5,451 nucleotides of DNA from the NCBI GenBank assembly GCA_017883355.1, contig JADGNS010000402.1, positions 1 through 5,451 of the forward strand. Reading direction: 5' to 3'. The position numbers and the translations under genes were made by a program. This document shows, one piece after another, positions 1 to 5,451 of the stretch. Within the stretch, counting starts at the first letter, position 1; every line of letters begins with the position of its first letter. The DNA comes from Candidatus Solibacter sp. Its GTDB lineage: Bacteria; Acidobacteriota; Terriglobia; Bryobacterales; Bryobacteraceae. The notes under the pieces are model-generated. The model had not been told where the DNA came from, made no database searches, and was given only the letters and a program-made list of their open reading frames with translations.

Positions 1-800
1 GGGTATTTCCACGCCTGGAGCGTGGGGTGCCCCACCTTGGTTTCCACCAGGTACATTTCGCCGACGCCGCGCTGATCCTGCTGGAAGGTGGCGATGCGTT
101 TGGAATCGGGCGACCACAATACAATGGGCCGAAGGCTGGCGGCCCAACCGGCGTTGTCGGTGGCGTAGCCGAAGTCCTTGATGCCGTCGGTGGTGAGCGC
201 CTTCTCCTGATTGGTGGCGGCATCGCGCACCCACAGGTTCGAATCGCGGATGAAGGCGGCGTGCTTTTTGTCGGGGGAGAGTACCTCAGGGGCGCTGCCG
301 CCAGCGGTGCCGCCGGCGCCGCCGCGGCCCCCGCGCCCACCCCGTCCGCCGCGTCCGGCGGCAGGCGCCGCGCCTTCTTCCGCGGCGCACTTGGCGCCCG
401 CCACGTCGCACTTCCAGCGTCCGCCCGCCTGGACGGAGATCGACAGGCCGTCGGTCGAGAACTCGATCTCCTGGAACGGGAGGCTGGCCGCGGTGTAGCC
501 GCGGCCGGTGGCGGCGGAGAGCGCGGCGGCAAGCTTCACGTGGTCGAAGGCCGGCGCGCGGGTGCCCTTGGCGGGATCCACCAGGACGAACTCGGCGCCC
601 TCCGCGTTGGTGATGCGATACCAGAAGCGCTCGTCGGGCAGCCAGTTGGGACGCACGCCGGAGCGGAGCACCAGCGGCGTCGTATTGTAGCCCATCGACT
701 TCTCGGCACGCGCATAGTCGGCGGCGGTGAACTTCTGCTGGGCGTAGGCGGAAGCGATGGCGAGCAGGGTCGCGGCGAGACAGATGGCGCTCTTTTTCAT
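1..800 (-). CDS. S9 family peptidase, DPP-IV-like, N-terminal part (3' end outside window)
   Basis: Exported serine peptidase of the prolyl oligopeptidase/DPP-IV family, inferred from its N-terminal 266 residues; the catalytic alpha/beta-hydrolase domain lies beyond the left edge. The ATG at 798-800 opens a classic signal peptide (MKK, hydrophobic core, AYA at 18-20, then QQ), so the protein should be periplasmic or outside the cell. The rest reads as beta-propeller blades of the DPPIV_N type: a blade start at SPDKKHAAF (175-183), then NLWVRDAATNQEKALTTDG (188-206) and WSPDSKRIATFQQDQ (229-243), followed by LQAWKY at the window edge. A Gly/Arg-rich insert (about 149-168) separates two blades. 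No Shine-Dalgarno sequence is visible before the start, and a promoter-like sequence ends 8 bp upstream. The canonical double-Glu motif of true DPP-IV is not seen at its expected place, so dipeptidyl peptidase activity is not assured. Family assignment is firm; substrate is unknown. Confidence 0.86.
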   Translation of the reverse strand, partial: MKKSAICLAATLLAIASAYAQQKFTAADYARAEKSMGYNTTPLVLRSGVRPNWLPDERFWYRITNAEGAEFVLVDPAKGTRAPAFDHVKLAAALSAATGRGYTAASLPFQEIEFSTDGLSISVQAGGRWKCDVAGAKCAAEEGAAPAAGRGGRGGRGGRGGAGGTAGGSAPEVLSPDKKHAAFIRDSNLWVRDAATNQEKALTTDGIKDFGYATDNAGWAASLRPIVLWSPDSKRIATFQQDQRGVGEMYLVETKVGHPTLQAWKY

Positions 801-808
801 TTAGGCGG

Positions 809-837
809 ATGATCACATTCGAGGGGGCGGAAGTCAA
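809..837 (-). promoter_or_regulatory. Putative sigma70-type promoter for the S9 peptidase gene
   Basis: On the minus strand TTGACT (832-837) matches five of six bases of the -35 consensus. It is followed after exactly 17 bp by GATCAT (809-814), which matches four of six bases of the -10 consensus. The expected transcription start is about position 802, only a base or two before the ATG at 800, so the mRNA would be leaderless or nearly so. This agrees with the lack of a ribosome binding site. It is a consensus match only; Acidobacterial promoters are poorly characterised. Confidence 0.38.
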
Positions 838-890
838 GAGGGGGAGCGTGCCCCATCCCGCCGCCCGACCACTCATCACAATCGACGGCG

Positions 891-1052
891 ATGTTCTTCC
901 GCGCCGGGCGGAAAGAGATCGTCAATCTGAAGTGGATCGAAAAGGTGGATCTCTCCGTGGCCGGCGGTCTGGCAGTCACGCTGCGCGGCGGGCGGACCAT
1001 CGAGATGTCGCGCCGTCAATCCACGAAGTTGCGCGAGATTCTGAGCTTGTAG
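891..1052 (+). pseudogene. Remnant of a LytTR-type response regulator (C-terminal half of DNA-binding domain)
   Basis: A 53-residue plus-strand reading frame, starting at ATG 891 and ending at TAG 1050-1052. It matches the C-terminal part of LytTR DNA-binding domains: FFRAGRKEIVNLKWIEKV (2-19) corresponds to the conserved FxRxxRxxIVNxxxI strand, VTLRGGRTIEMSRRQ (29-43) to the strand-turn-strand ending in SRR, and LREILSL is the usual C-terminal helix. LytTR domains are about 100 residues and normally follow a receiver domain. Here the first half of the domain and any receiver are missing, and no convincing remainder is seen in the other frames upstream before the divergent peptidase gene. It is the only gene-like frame on the plus strand, and its stop lies 4 bp from the palindromic repeat. 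I read it as a decayed fragment; a very small expressed DNA-binding protein is the alternative. There is no clear ribosome binding site. Confidence 0.6.
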
Positions 1053-1056
1053 TGGC

Positions 1057-1095
1057 ATTAGTGGGACAGACGATCGTCTTGTGTCGTCTGTCAAT
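1057..1095 (+). repeat. REP-like unit 1
   Basis: GTGG (1061-1064) precedes the stem GACAGACGA (1065-1073), which pairs with TCGTCTGTC (1084-1092) across a 10-base loop. A competing 12-bp perfect palindrome, AGACGATCGTCT (1068-1079), lies within it. Confidence 0.7.
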
Positions 1096-1115
1096 CTGCC
1101 GGGCTTCAGCAAGGA

Positions 1116-1153
1116 ATGACAGACCACAAAAAGCGATGGTCTGTCCCACCAAT
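1116..1153 (-). repeat. REP-like unit 2 (inverted)
   Basis: Read on the minus strand, GTGG (1146-1149) precedes the stem GACAGACCA (1137-1145), which pairs with TGGTCTGTC (1118-1126) across a 10-base loop. Relative to unit 1 the eighth base pair is C-G instead of G-C, with both sides changed, so the hairpin is kept intact. Confidence 0.7.
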
Positions 1154-1157
1154 ATTA

Positions 1158-1889
1158 TTAGTTCATGTACCAGCCGCCGTTGATGTGCAGCGTCTGGCCG
1201 GTGATGTAGCCGTTGCGCGCCAGCATCAGGGCGGCATCGGCCACTTCGTCTCCCGCGCCGAAACGGCCGATGGGGATGCGGTCGGGCGTCGCGTTCGCAT
1301 TGGAAGTGACCATTTCGGTTTCGATCAACGCCGGCGAAATCGCATTCACCGTGATGCCTTCCCTGGCGAGGCGCGACGCATAGAAGTGCGTCAAGCCGAG
1401 CATGCCCGCCTTGGACGCGGCGTAGTGCGCGCCGACCACGCCGCCGACGTGAGCGGCCACCGACGAAAGGTTGACGATGCGCCCCCAATGGCGCGCGCGC
1501 ATACCGGGCAGTACGGCCTGGGTCATCAGAAAGCACGACTTCAGGTTGACCGCGATCAGTTCGTCCCAATCCTGCTCGGTGATCTGTTCGATGCTCTGCA
1601 CGCGCGCGATGCCGGCGTTATTCACCAGGATCTCGATGTGGCCGAGTTCCGTGCGCACGGTATCCACCAGGCGATCGACGCCGCTGGTCCGCGAGACGTC
1701 GGCCTGGATGGCGGTGCAGCGGCGCCCCAAACCGGCGATCTCGCTTTCGGCGTCCTTGGCGTCGGCGGCGCGAGTCTTGTAGTTGAGGGCGATGTCGGCG
1801 CCTGCCCGGGCAAGAGCCACCGCGATGGCGCGTCCGATACCGCGGCTGGAACCGGTGACCAGCGCGACTTTGCCTTGCAGATTATCCAT
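1158..1889 (-). CDS. Short-chain dehydrogenase/reductase (FabG-like SDR)
   Basis: NAD(P)-dependent oxidoreductase of the classical SDR family, 243 residues, a normal length. The Rossmann-fold nucleotide motif TGSSRGIG is at 12-19, ADVS at 63-66 and NNAG at 90-93. The catalytic tetrad is present: Asn115 (AVNLKS), Ser143 (NLSS), Tyr156 and Lys160 (YAASK). The tail ITGQTLHINGGWYMN is typical of 3-oxoacyl-ACP reductase-like SDRs. Arg16 in the glycine loop is usual in NADP-preferring FabG proteins, so NADPH is the likely cofactor. The ATG at 1887-1889 is chosen because the family starts just before GKVALVTG; the frame is open further upstream, but that part is antisense to nothing conserved and overlaps the upstream gene. 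It follows the SGNH gene by 29 bp on the same strand and may share its transcript. No acp or other fatty-acid gene is nearby, so a housekeeping FabG role is not supported and the substrate is unknown. Confidence 0.92.
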   Translation of the reverse strand: MDNLQGKVALVTGSSRGIGRAIAVALARAGADIALNYKTRAADAKDAESEIAGLGRRCTAIQADVSRTSGVDRLVDTVRTELGHIEILVNNAGIARVQSIEQITEQDWDELIAVNLKSCFLMTQAVLPGMRARHWGRIVNLSSVAAHVGGVVGAHYAASKAGMLGLTHFYASRLAREGITVNAISPALIETEMVTSNANATPDRIPIGRFGAGDEVADAALMLARNGYITGQTLHINGGWYMN

Positions 1890-1918
1890 CCCTACAGGGT
1901 AGCGCCGCGCGGACCGCC

Positions 1919-3280
1919 TCAGTGATTTTGATTGGGGCGGTCGTGAGCGATCTGCTCGGATGTTTCGGGCCGGACCTTTTTGTAGGCTTCCAAAAGCTGC
2001 ATGAGATCGGAGAAGAGGACGGTGGACAGGCGGCGATACCCAAGGGCGGTGAAGTGGACGCGGTCGCCCTGCGCGAGGCCGGCCGACTGCCAGTCGCGGA
2101 TCGAGCCCACGCCGCCCATGCGTTCGCGCGTGCCCCAATAGACGCAGCCCAGTTCGCGGCAAACGCTCTGCTGCTGGGCGATGATGTCGTCGATGCCGGC
2201 GACGAGCTGCCACCGGCCGCGCGTCCGCACCCACCGGTCGGATGGGCCGAGCACCAGGATGGTGGCTGCGGGCGCGTCTTGTCTTAGCCGGCCCACGACC
2301 CTAGCGAACGCGGCGCGATAGCTTTCGCGATGCCACAGCGGGTCGCTGGCTTCGTTGGTCCCATAGGAGAGCACGATCATGCCGGGGTTGCGGCGCTGCA
2401 GGTAGGCCGCCAGCATGGTTTCGTCCCACTTCAGGAGCAGCGAGGCTTCGGCGCCATTGATGCCGAGCGCTTCGTAGGTGACGCCGGCGGCCTTGTCGGC
2501 CACCCAGCCGAAGAGGCGCACGGGGCGCGCATCCAGAGTCTTCAGGAGGAAGTGGTGCGGTCCAGGCTGCGTGATGTAGCGCACGAATCCGGAAGCTGGC
2601 TCTCCTTCGGTGGGAATCTCGTCGAGGAACTCGTCGTAATCGTAGAGCGCGAGCCGGCCGCCGCGCGGTTGCTGAAGAAAGTGGATCTCCAGGCGATCGC
2701 ATTCGGCTTGCAGGAAGACGGATTGTCCGGCGCGCGTGGTGTTGATGCTGACGCCACCCAGGCCGAACCAGCCATCGCCGGCGCCGGTGCGTAGTCCTTC
2801 GCTGACCCAGCCGGAGGTCCCGCCGCCGCGGGCATCGAAGCGGCGATAGCCGAGGAACGGATGTCCGGCGAGAGAGAAGCCGGAGCCGCCATCGCCGAAG
2901 CGCTCGCGGAATTGCTCGCGCAGTCCGCCGGTCCATTCATCGGCCGCGGTATGCGAATCGCCGAACTGAATGATGTGGACGGGCGTCTTATCCCCGGCGG
3001 CGCCGAGACGGGCCAGTTGCTCGAAGAAAGGCACCAGCGCGGCGGGTTGCTGAAAAGGCTTCTCCGCCGAGTCCGCAAGATATTCCTCGACTTTGCGTTG
3101 CGCCGCGGCGCGCGCGGCGGGGCTCACCGGCGGCGCGGCGGGCCGCCGCTTGGACTTCTTTTTGGCAGCGGTCTTCTTTTTGGCGGTTGGCGGTTTCTTA
3201 GTGGTAGTTGGCGGCGAACCGGCCAGCAGGCAGCAGCCCACGAGGGCCGCGCCGAGTGCCAGTGGTATCCGGTTGCGCAT
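1919..3280 (-). CDS. Exported SGNH/GDSL-type hydrolase, O-acetylpeptidoglycan-esterase-like
   Basis: Secreted esterase of the SGNH hydrolase superfamily, 453 residues from the ATG at 3278-3280; a GTG directly in front (3281-3283) is an equally possible start. Block I is GDSHT (107-111, nucleophile Ser109), block II is probably LGINGA (272-277), block III is YGTNEA (306-311, Asn309), and block V is DRVHF (Asp406, His409), so the full catalytic set is present. About 130 residues between blocks I and II (roughly 140-270) are rich in predicted strands, including FVRYITQPGPHHFLL. This is the layout of Ape1-type peptidoglycan O-acetylesterases, in which a carbohydrate-binding-like domain is inserted in the SGNH fold. 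The N-terminus is a signal peptide with a possible lipobox, LVGC (Cys16). It is followed by a Lys/Pro/Ala-rich linker (about 23-59) that could span or bind the cell wall. Acting on acetylated cell wall or polysaccharide is inferred, not shown. Confidence 0.82.
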   Translation of the reverse strand: MRNRIPLALGAALVGCCLLAGSPPTTTKKPPTAKKKTAAKKKSKRRPAAPPVSPAARAAAQRKVEEYLADSAEKPFQQPAALVPFFEQLARLGAAGDKTPVHIIQFGDSHTAADEWTGGLREQFRERFGDGGSGFSLAGHPFLGYRRFDARGGGTSGWVSEGLRTGAGDGWFGLGGVSINTTRAGQSVFLQAECDRLEIHFLQQPRGGRLALYDYDEFLDEIPTEGEPASGFVRYITQPGPHHFLLKTLDARPVRLFGWVADKAAGVTYEALGINGAEASLLLKWDETMLAAYLQRRNPGMIVLSYGTNEASDPLWHRESYRAAFARVVGRLRQDAPAATILVLGPSDRWVRTRGRWQLVAGIDDIIAQQQSVCRELGCVYWGTRERMGGVGSIRDWQSAGLAQGDRVHFTALGYRRLSTVLFSDLMQLLEAYKKVRPETSEQIAHDRPNQNH

Positions 3281-3285
3281 CACTC

Positions 3286-3300
3286 TAGTGTAGTGTAGTG
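3286..3300. repeat. Three-copy TAGTG pentanucleotide repeat
   Basis: TAGTG is repeated three times without interruption immediately upstream of the SGNH hydrolase start (CACTA on the coding strand). It occupies the place where a ribosome binding site would be expected; only a weak TAGAG lies between it and the start codon. Such short repeats can vary in copy number, but no function can be read from the sequence. Confidence 0.5.
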
Positions 3301-3413
3301 CGCACGGACCCCTCCCGGCCCAGAGGGCACCCCGGTCGCGGCTCGGATCGGAGTCCGTGATGCGTCAATCGGCGCCGCGACCCAAGGCGCATCAGTTCCC
3401 TTCCACTCGATGT

Positions 3414-4220
3414 TCAACAGGCCGTGGGATTCCTTCGAGAGACCAGCGCGTCGATCCCTAGCAAGCTTCGCCAGAAATCGGCCAACAGATCCAGCCGTAG
3501 GGCGTTGGCGCCATCGGAGAGCGCTTTCTCGGGGCAATCGTGAACCTCCACGAACACTCCGTCGATACCCACCGCGACTGCCGCGCGCGCTAGCGGTGCG
3601 ATGAACTCGGGCTGCCCGCTCGACGCCGCGCCCGCTCCGCCCGGCAATTGCACGCTGTGCGTGGCGTCGAAGACCACCGGCCGGCCGGCGTCGCGCATAA
3701 TCTTCAGCCCGCGCATGTCCACCACCAGATTGTTGTAGCCGAAGCTCGACCCGCGCTCCGTCAGCACCACCCGGTGGTTGCCCGTGGAGGCCACCTTCTC
3801 CGCCGCGCGGTGGATATCGTGCGGCGCCACGAACTGCCCCTTCTTGATGTTGACGATGCGCCCGGTGCGCCCGGCGGCAATCAGCAGATCCGTCTGCCGG
3901 CACAGGAACGCGGGAATCTGCAGGATGTCCGCCACCTCCGCGGCGGGTTCGGCCTGCCACGCCTCGTGGATATCGGTCAGGATCGGGAATCCTTCCGCCT
4001 TCACCCCGGCCAGGATGCGCAGCCCTTCCTTCAATCCCGGACCGCGATACGCGCCCACGCTCGTCCGGTTGGCCTTATCGAAGCTCGCCTTAAACACGAA
4101 CTCGCCCACGGCTTGGCGGATGCCGCGAGCCATGCGGTGCACGTGCTCTTCGCTTTCGATCACGCACGGCCCGGCGATGAGCACCAGGCGCTTGCCGAAA
4201 TCCGCAAACTCAATCGGCAC
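3414..4220 (-). CDS. kdsA: 3-deoxy-8-phosphooctulonate (KDO-8-phosphate) synthase
   Basis: Cytoplasmic enzyme that condenses phosphoenolpyruvate with D-arabinose 5-phosphate to KDO 8-phosphate, the first committed step to the KDO of lipopolysaccharide. With the GTG start at 4218-4220 it has 268 residues, close to the Aquifex enzyme. Hallmarks are IAGPCVIESEE (15-25), FKASFDKANR (43-52), FLCRQTDLL (105-113), KKGQF (126-130), DATHSVQLPGG (185-195) and KALSD (232-236). The metal-ligand set of class II enzymes is visible: Cys19, His188, Glu225 and Asp236. The Cys replaces the Asn found in metal-independent enzymes such as that of E. coli. The frame is open up to a TTG at 4271, which would add 17 low-complexity residues (SPVPS repeats). 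GTG is preferred because it gives the family length and only an 11-bp overlap with pyrG. No strong ribosome binding site is seen, so translation may be coupled to pyrG. The pyrG-kdsA order is common in bacteria. Confidence 0.95.
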   Translation of the reverse strand: MPIEFADFGKRLVLIAGPCVIESEEHVHRMARGIRQAVGEFVFKASFDKANRTSVGAYRGPGLKEGLRILAGVKAEGFPILTDIHEAWQAEPAAEVADILQIPAFLCRQTDLLIAAGRTGRIVNIKKGQFVAPHDIHRAAEKVASTGNHRVVLTERGSSFGYNNLVVDMRGLKIMRDAGRPVVFDATHSVQLPGGAGAASSGQPEFIAPLARAAVAVGIDGVFVEVHDCPEKALSDGANALRLDLLADFWRSLLGIDALVSRRNPTAC

Positions 4221-5451
4221 GGGAGAACTCGGTACGGGAGAACTCGGTACTGGAGAACAGCGGCTCCTCAAGGGCCTGCTGGCGCCGGTCGCGCTGCCTT
4301 TCCGCCGCGCCGATGAAGCTCTTGAACAGCGGGTGCGGCTCCATGGGCTTGGATTTGAACTCGGGATGGAATTGGCAACCGAGATACCACGGATGGTCGG
4401 CGAGTTCGCAGATCTCGACGTACGTATTGTCGGGCGTCTCGCCGGTGATCTTGAGGCCCGCCGCCTTCAGGCGCTCTTCGTACTCGCGATTGAACTCGTA
4501 GCGGTGGCGATGGCGTTCGTTGATTTCGCGCGTGCCGTAGGCGCGGTGGGCCACGCTGCCCTCGGCCAGCCGGCACGCCCAGCTTCCCAGCCGCATGGTG
4601 CCGCCCAACTCATCGATCCCCTTGAGCTCGCGGAGTTTGAAGATGACGCGGTGCGGCGTACCAGAGTTGAACTCGGTGGAATCGGCGGCTTCGAGGCCGC
4701 ACACGTTGCGCGCGTATTCGATGACCAGGGTCTGCATGCCGAGGCAAATCCCGAAGTACGGCACCTTGCGTTCACGCGCGAACCTGATGGCGTTGAGCAT
4801 GCCGTCGATGCCGCGTTTGCCGAAGCCGCCGGGCACCAGGATGCCGTCGTAGTCTTCCAGTTGGCGCTCCCAGTCCTCGCCCGCCACGCCCTCGGCCTCG
4901 ATCCAGTTGATGTTGACCTTCAACTGGTGCGCCAGGCCGCCATGCAGCAGCGCTTCCTTGAGGCTCTTGTAGGAGTCTTCGTATTCCACGTACTTGCCCA
5001 CCAGCGCGATCGAGACTTCGCCCCGCGGGTTGTCCAGGCGCTCCAGCATGGCCGTCCATTTGGTGAGATCCCGCGGGCCGGAGTCGAGCTTGAGCAGGCG
5101 GAGGACGATTTCGTCCACGCCCTCGGCGGCGAACCCCACCGGCACCGCATACACGCTCTTGACATCGCGCGCGGTGATCACGGCGCGCACGTCCACGTCG
5201 CAGAAGAGCGCGATCTTCTCCTTCATCTCCTGCGGGATAAAGCGCTCGCAGCGGCACAGCAGAATATCGGGCTGGATACCCAGGGCGCGCAGTTCCTTCA
5301 CGCTGTGCTGCGTGGGCTTGGTCTTGAGCTCCTGCGCCGCCGCGATCCACGGTACCAGCGTCACGTGGACATAGAGGCAGTTGTCGCGCCCCTCTTCGTG
5401 GCGCATCTGGCGGATGGCTTCGAGGAATGGCAGCGATTCGATATCGCCCAC
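4210..5451 (-). CDS. pyrG: CTP synthase (5' end outside window)
   Basis: Makes CTP from UTP, ATP and glutamine in the cytoplasm, the last step of pyrimidine nucleotide synthesis. The window holds 413 C-terminal residues; about 140, including the P-loop start of the synthase domain, are missing beyond the right edge. The first visible residues, VGDIESLPFLEAIRQM, match the E. coli enzyme almost exactly and are internal, so the codon at 5449-5451 is not a start. KTKPTQHSVKEL (43-54) and GIQPDILLCR (58-67) belong to the synthase domain. The glutaminase domain shows VGKYVE (151-156), PGGFGKRG (207-214), GICLGMQ (234-240, nucleophile Cys236), GGTMRLG (283-289), RHRHRYE (313-319) and the catalytic HPEF (His362, Glu364). 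After the usual end near FIGAAERQ (379-386) there is a tail of about 27 residues, ending in three repeated pentapeptides. It overlaps kdsA downstream. Confidence 0.97.
   Translation of the reverse strand: MGDIESLPFLEAIRQMRHEEGRDNCLYVHVTLVPWIAAAQELKTKPTQHSVKELRALGIQPDILLCRCERFIPQEMKEKIALFCDVDVRAVITARDVKSVYAVPVGFAAEGVDEIVLRLLKLDSGPRDLTKWTAMLERLDNPRGEVSIALVGKYVEYEDSYKSLKEALLHGGLAHQLKVNINWIEAEGVAGEDWERQLEDYDGILVPGGFGKRGIDGMLNAIRFARERKVPYFGICLGMQTLVIEYARNVCGLEAADSTEFNSGTPHRVIFKLRELKGIDELGGTMRLGSWACRLAEGSVAHRAYGTREINERHRHRYEFNREYEERLKAAGLKITGETPDNTYVEICELADHPWYLGCQFHPEFKSKPMEPHPLFKSFIGAAERQRDRRQQALEEPLFSSTEFSRTEFSRAD
4213..4257. repeat. 15-bp tandem repeat, three copies, at the pyrG-kdsA junction
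   Basis: On the coding (minus) strand the units are TTCTCCAGTACCGAG (4243-4257), TTCTCCCGTACCGAG (4228-4242) and TTCTCCCGTGCCGAT (4213-4227). They are in phase with pyrG codons and encode FSSTE, FSRTE and FSRAD at the end of CTP synthase, with its TGA stop directly after. In the kdsA frame they read SPVPS, SPVPS and SPVPI. The GTA of the first two units is GTG in the last, and this is the likely kdsA start codon. The repeat lies after the conserved end of PyrG, so it is tolerated as a tail. Confidence 0.9.

Larger units (their letters stand above)
1057..1153. repeat. Inverted pair of REP-like palindromic units (BIME-like element)
   Basis: Two imperfect copies of a unit of about 39 bp lie in inverted orientation around a 20-bp spacer (1096-1115). 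In the same orientation they begin ATTAGTGGGACAGACGATCG and ATTGGTGGGACAGACCATCG. Each unit is itself a hairpin with a 9-bp perfect stem and a 10-base loop, preceded by GTGG at the foot of the stem. A GTRG tetranucleotide next to a palindrome is the hallmark of REP sequences moved by RAYT (TnpA_REP) transposases. The element sits between the 3' ends of two convergent reading frames, a typical REP location, and could also fold as one long hairpin. No U-tract follows, so it is not a standard terminator. Confidence 0.75.

Noticed and set aside
27..812. Plus-strand open frame of 261 codons
   Set aside because: It is antisense to the S9 peptidase, which has a signal peptide and family motifs; the plus-strand translation is Gly/Ala/Arg-rich without recognisable motifs, a GC-rich shadow.
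1890..1901. CCCT-AC-AGGG palindrome just before the SDR start
   Set aside because: A 4-bp stem with a 2-base loop is expected by chance in GC-rich DNA and is too short to call an operator.
1116..1925. Plus-strand open frame of 269 codons
   Set aside because: It lies opposite the complete SDR gene with its intact catalytic tetrad; its own translation shows no family motif.
1890..2234. Upstream extension of the SDR frame by 115 codons
   Set aside because: The extension overlaps the SGNH hydrolase gene in another frame and has Arg/Pro-rich shadow composition; the SDR family begins at the ATG at 1889.
2330..3298. Several plus-strand and alternative-frame open stretches of 60 to 210 codons
   Set aside because: All overlap the SGNH hydrolase, whose catalytic blocks are intact in one continuous frame; the others are low-complexity shadows.
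3284..3413. Possible terminator or promoter between kdsA and the SGNH gene
   Set aside because: Only short GC-rich self-complementary pieces (for example GCCC-TCT-GGGC) without a U-tract, and TTGACG with no matching -10 at the right spacing.
1..5451. CRISPR arrays, tRNA or rRNA genes, insertion sequences, defence or phage genes
   Set aside because: None seen: no regularly spaced direct repeats, no tRNA-like cloverleaf arms, no transposase or integrase motifs in any frame.

Overview
This window is a GC-rich chromosomal segment of a Gram-negative bacterium, most likely an Acidobacteriota member of the Solibacter/Bryobacter kind. The placement is inferred from three things. kdsA shows that lipopolysaccharide is made. 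The Arg-Gly linker in an S9 peptidase and the GTGGGACAGAC-type palindromic repeat also resemble what I recall of that group. No 16S rRNA or other taxonomic marker is present.

Layout from right to left, the direction of transcription for nearly everything: a 5'-truncated pyrG (CTP synthase, 4210-5451) runs straight into kdsA (KDO-8-phosphate synthase, about 3414-4220). The junction lies inside a three-copy 15-bp tandem repeat that is read in two frames. After a gap of about 130 bp without a recognisable gene or clear terminator comes an exported SGNH-fold esterase (1919-3280). A short-chain dehydrogenase (1158-1889) follows 29 bp later and may be co-transcribed. The 357-bp gap at 801-1157 holds a plus-strand remnant of a LytTR DNA-binding domain (891-1052), an inverted pair of REP-like hairpins (1057-1153), and a promoter-like sequence (809-837) for the last gene. 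That gene, an exported S9/DPP-IV-like peptidase, starts at 800 and runs off the left edge.

Functionally, pyrG and kdsA fit together: KdsA makes the KDO precursor and CTP is needed to activate KDO to CMP-KDO. The SGNH protein is secreted and may act on the cell wall. The SDR and the S9 peptidase look like ordinary accessory metabolism.

I do not see an undescribed multi-gene system. The most interesting signals are small: the REP pair with a compensated base-pair change, the dual-frame minisatellite at the pyrG-kdsA overlap, and the orphan LytTR fragment.
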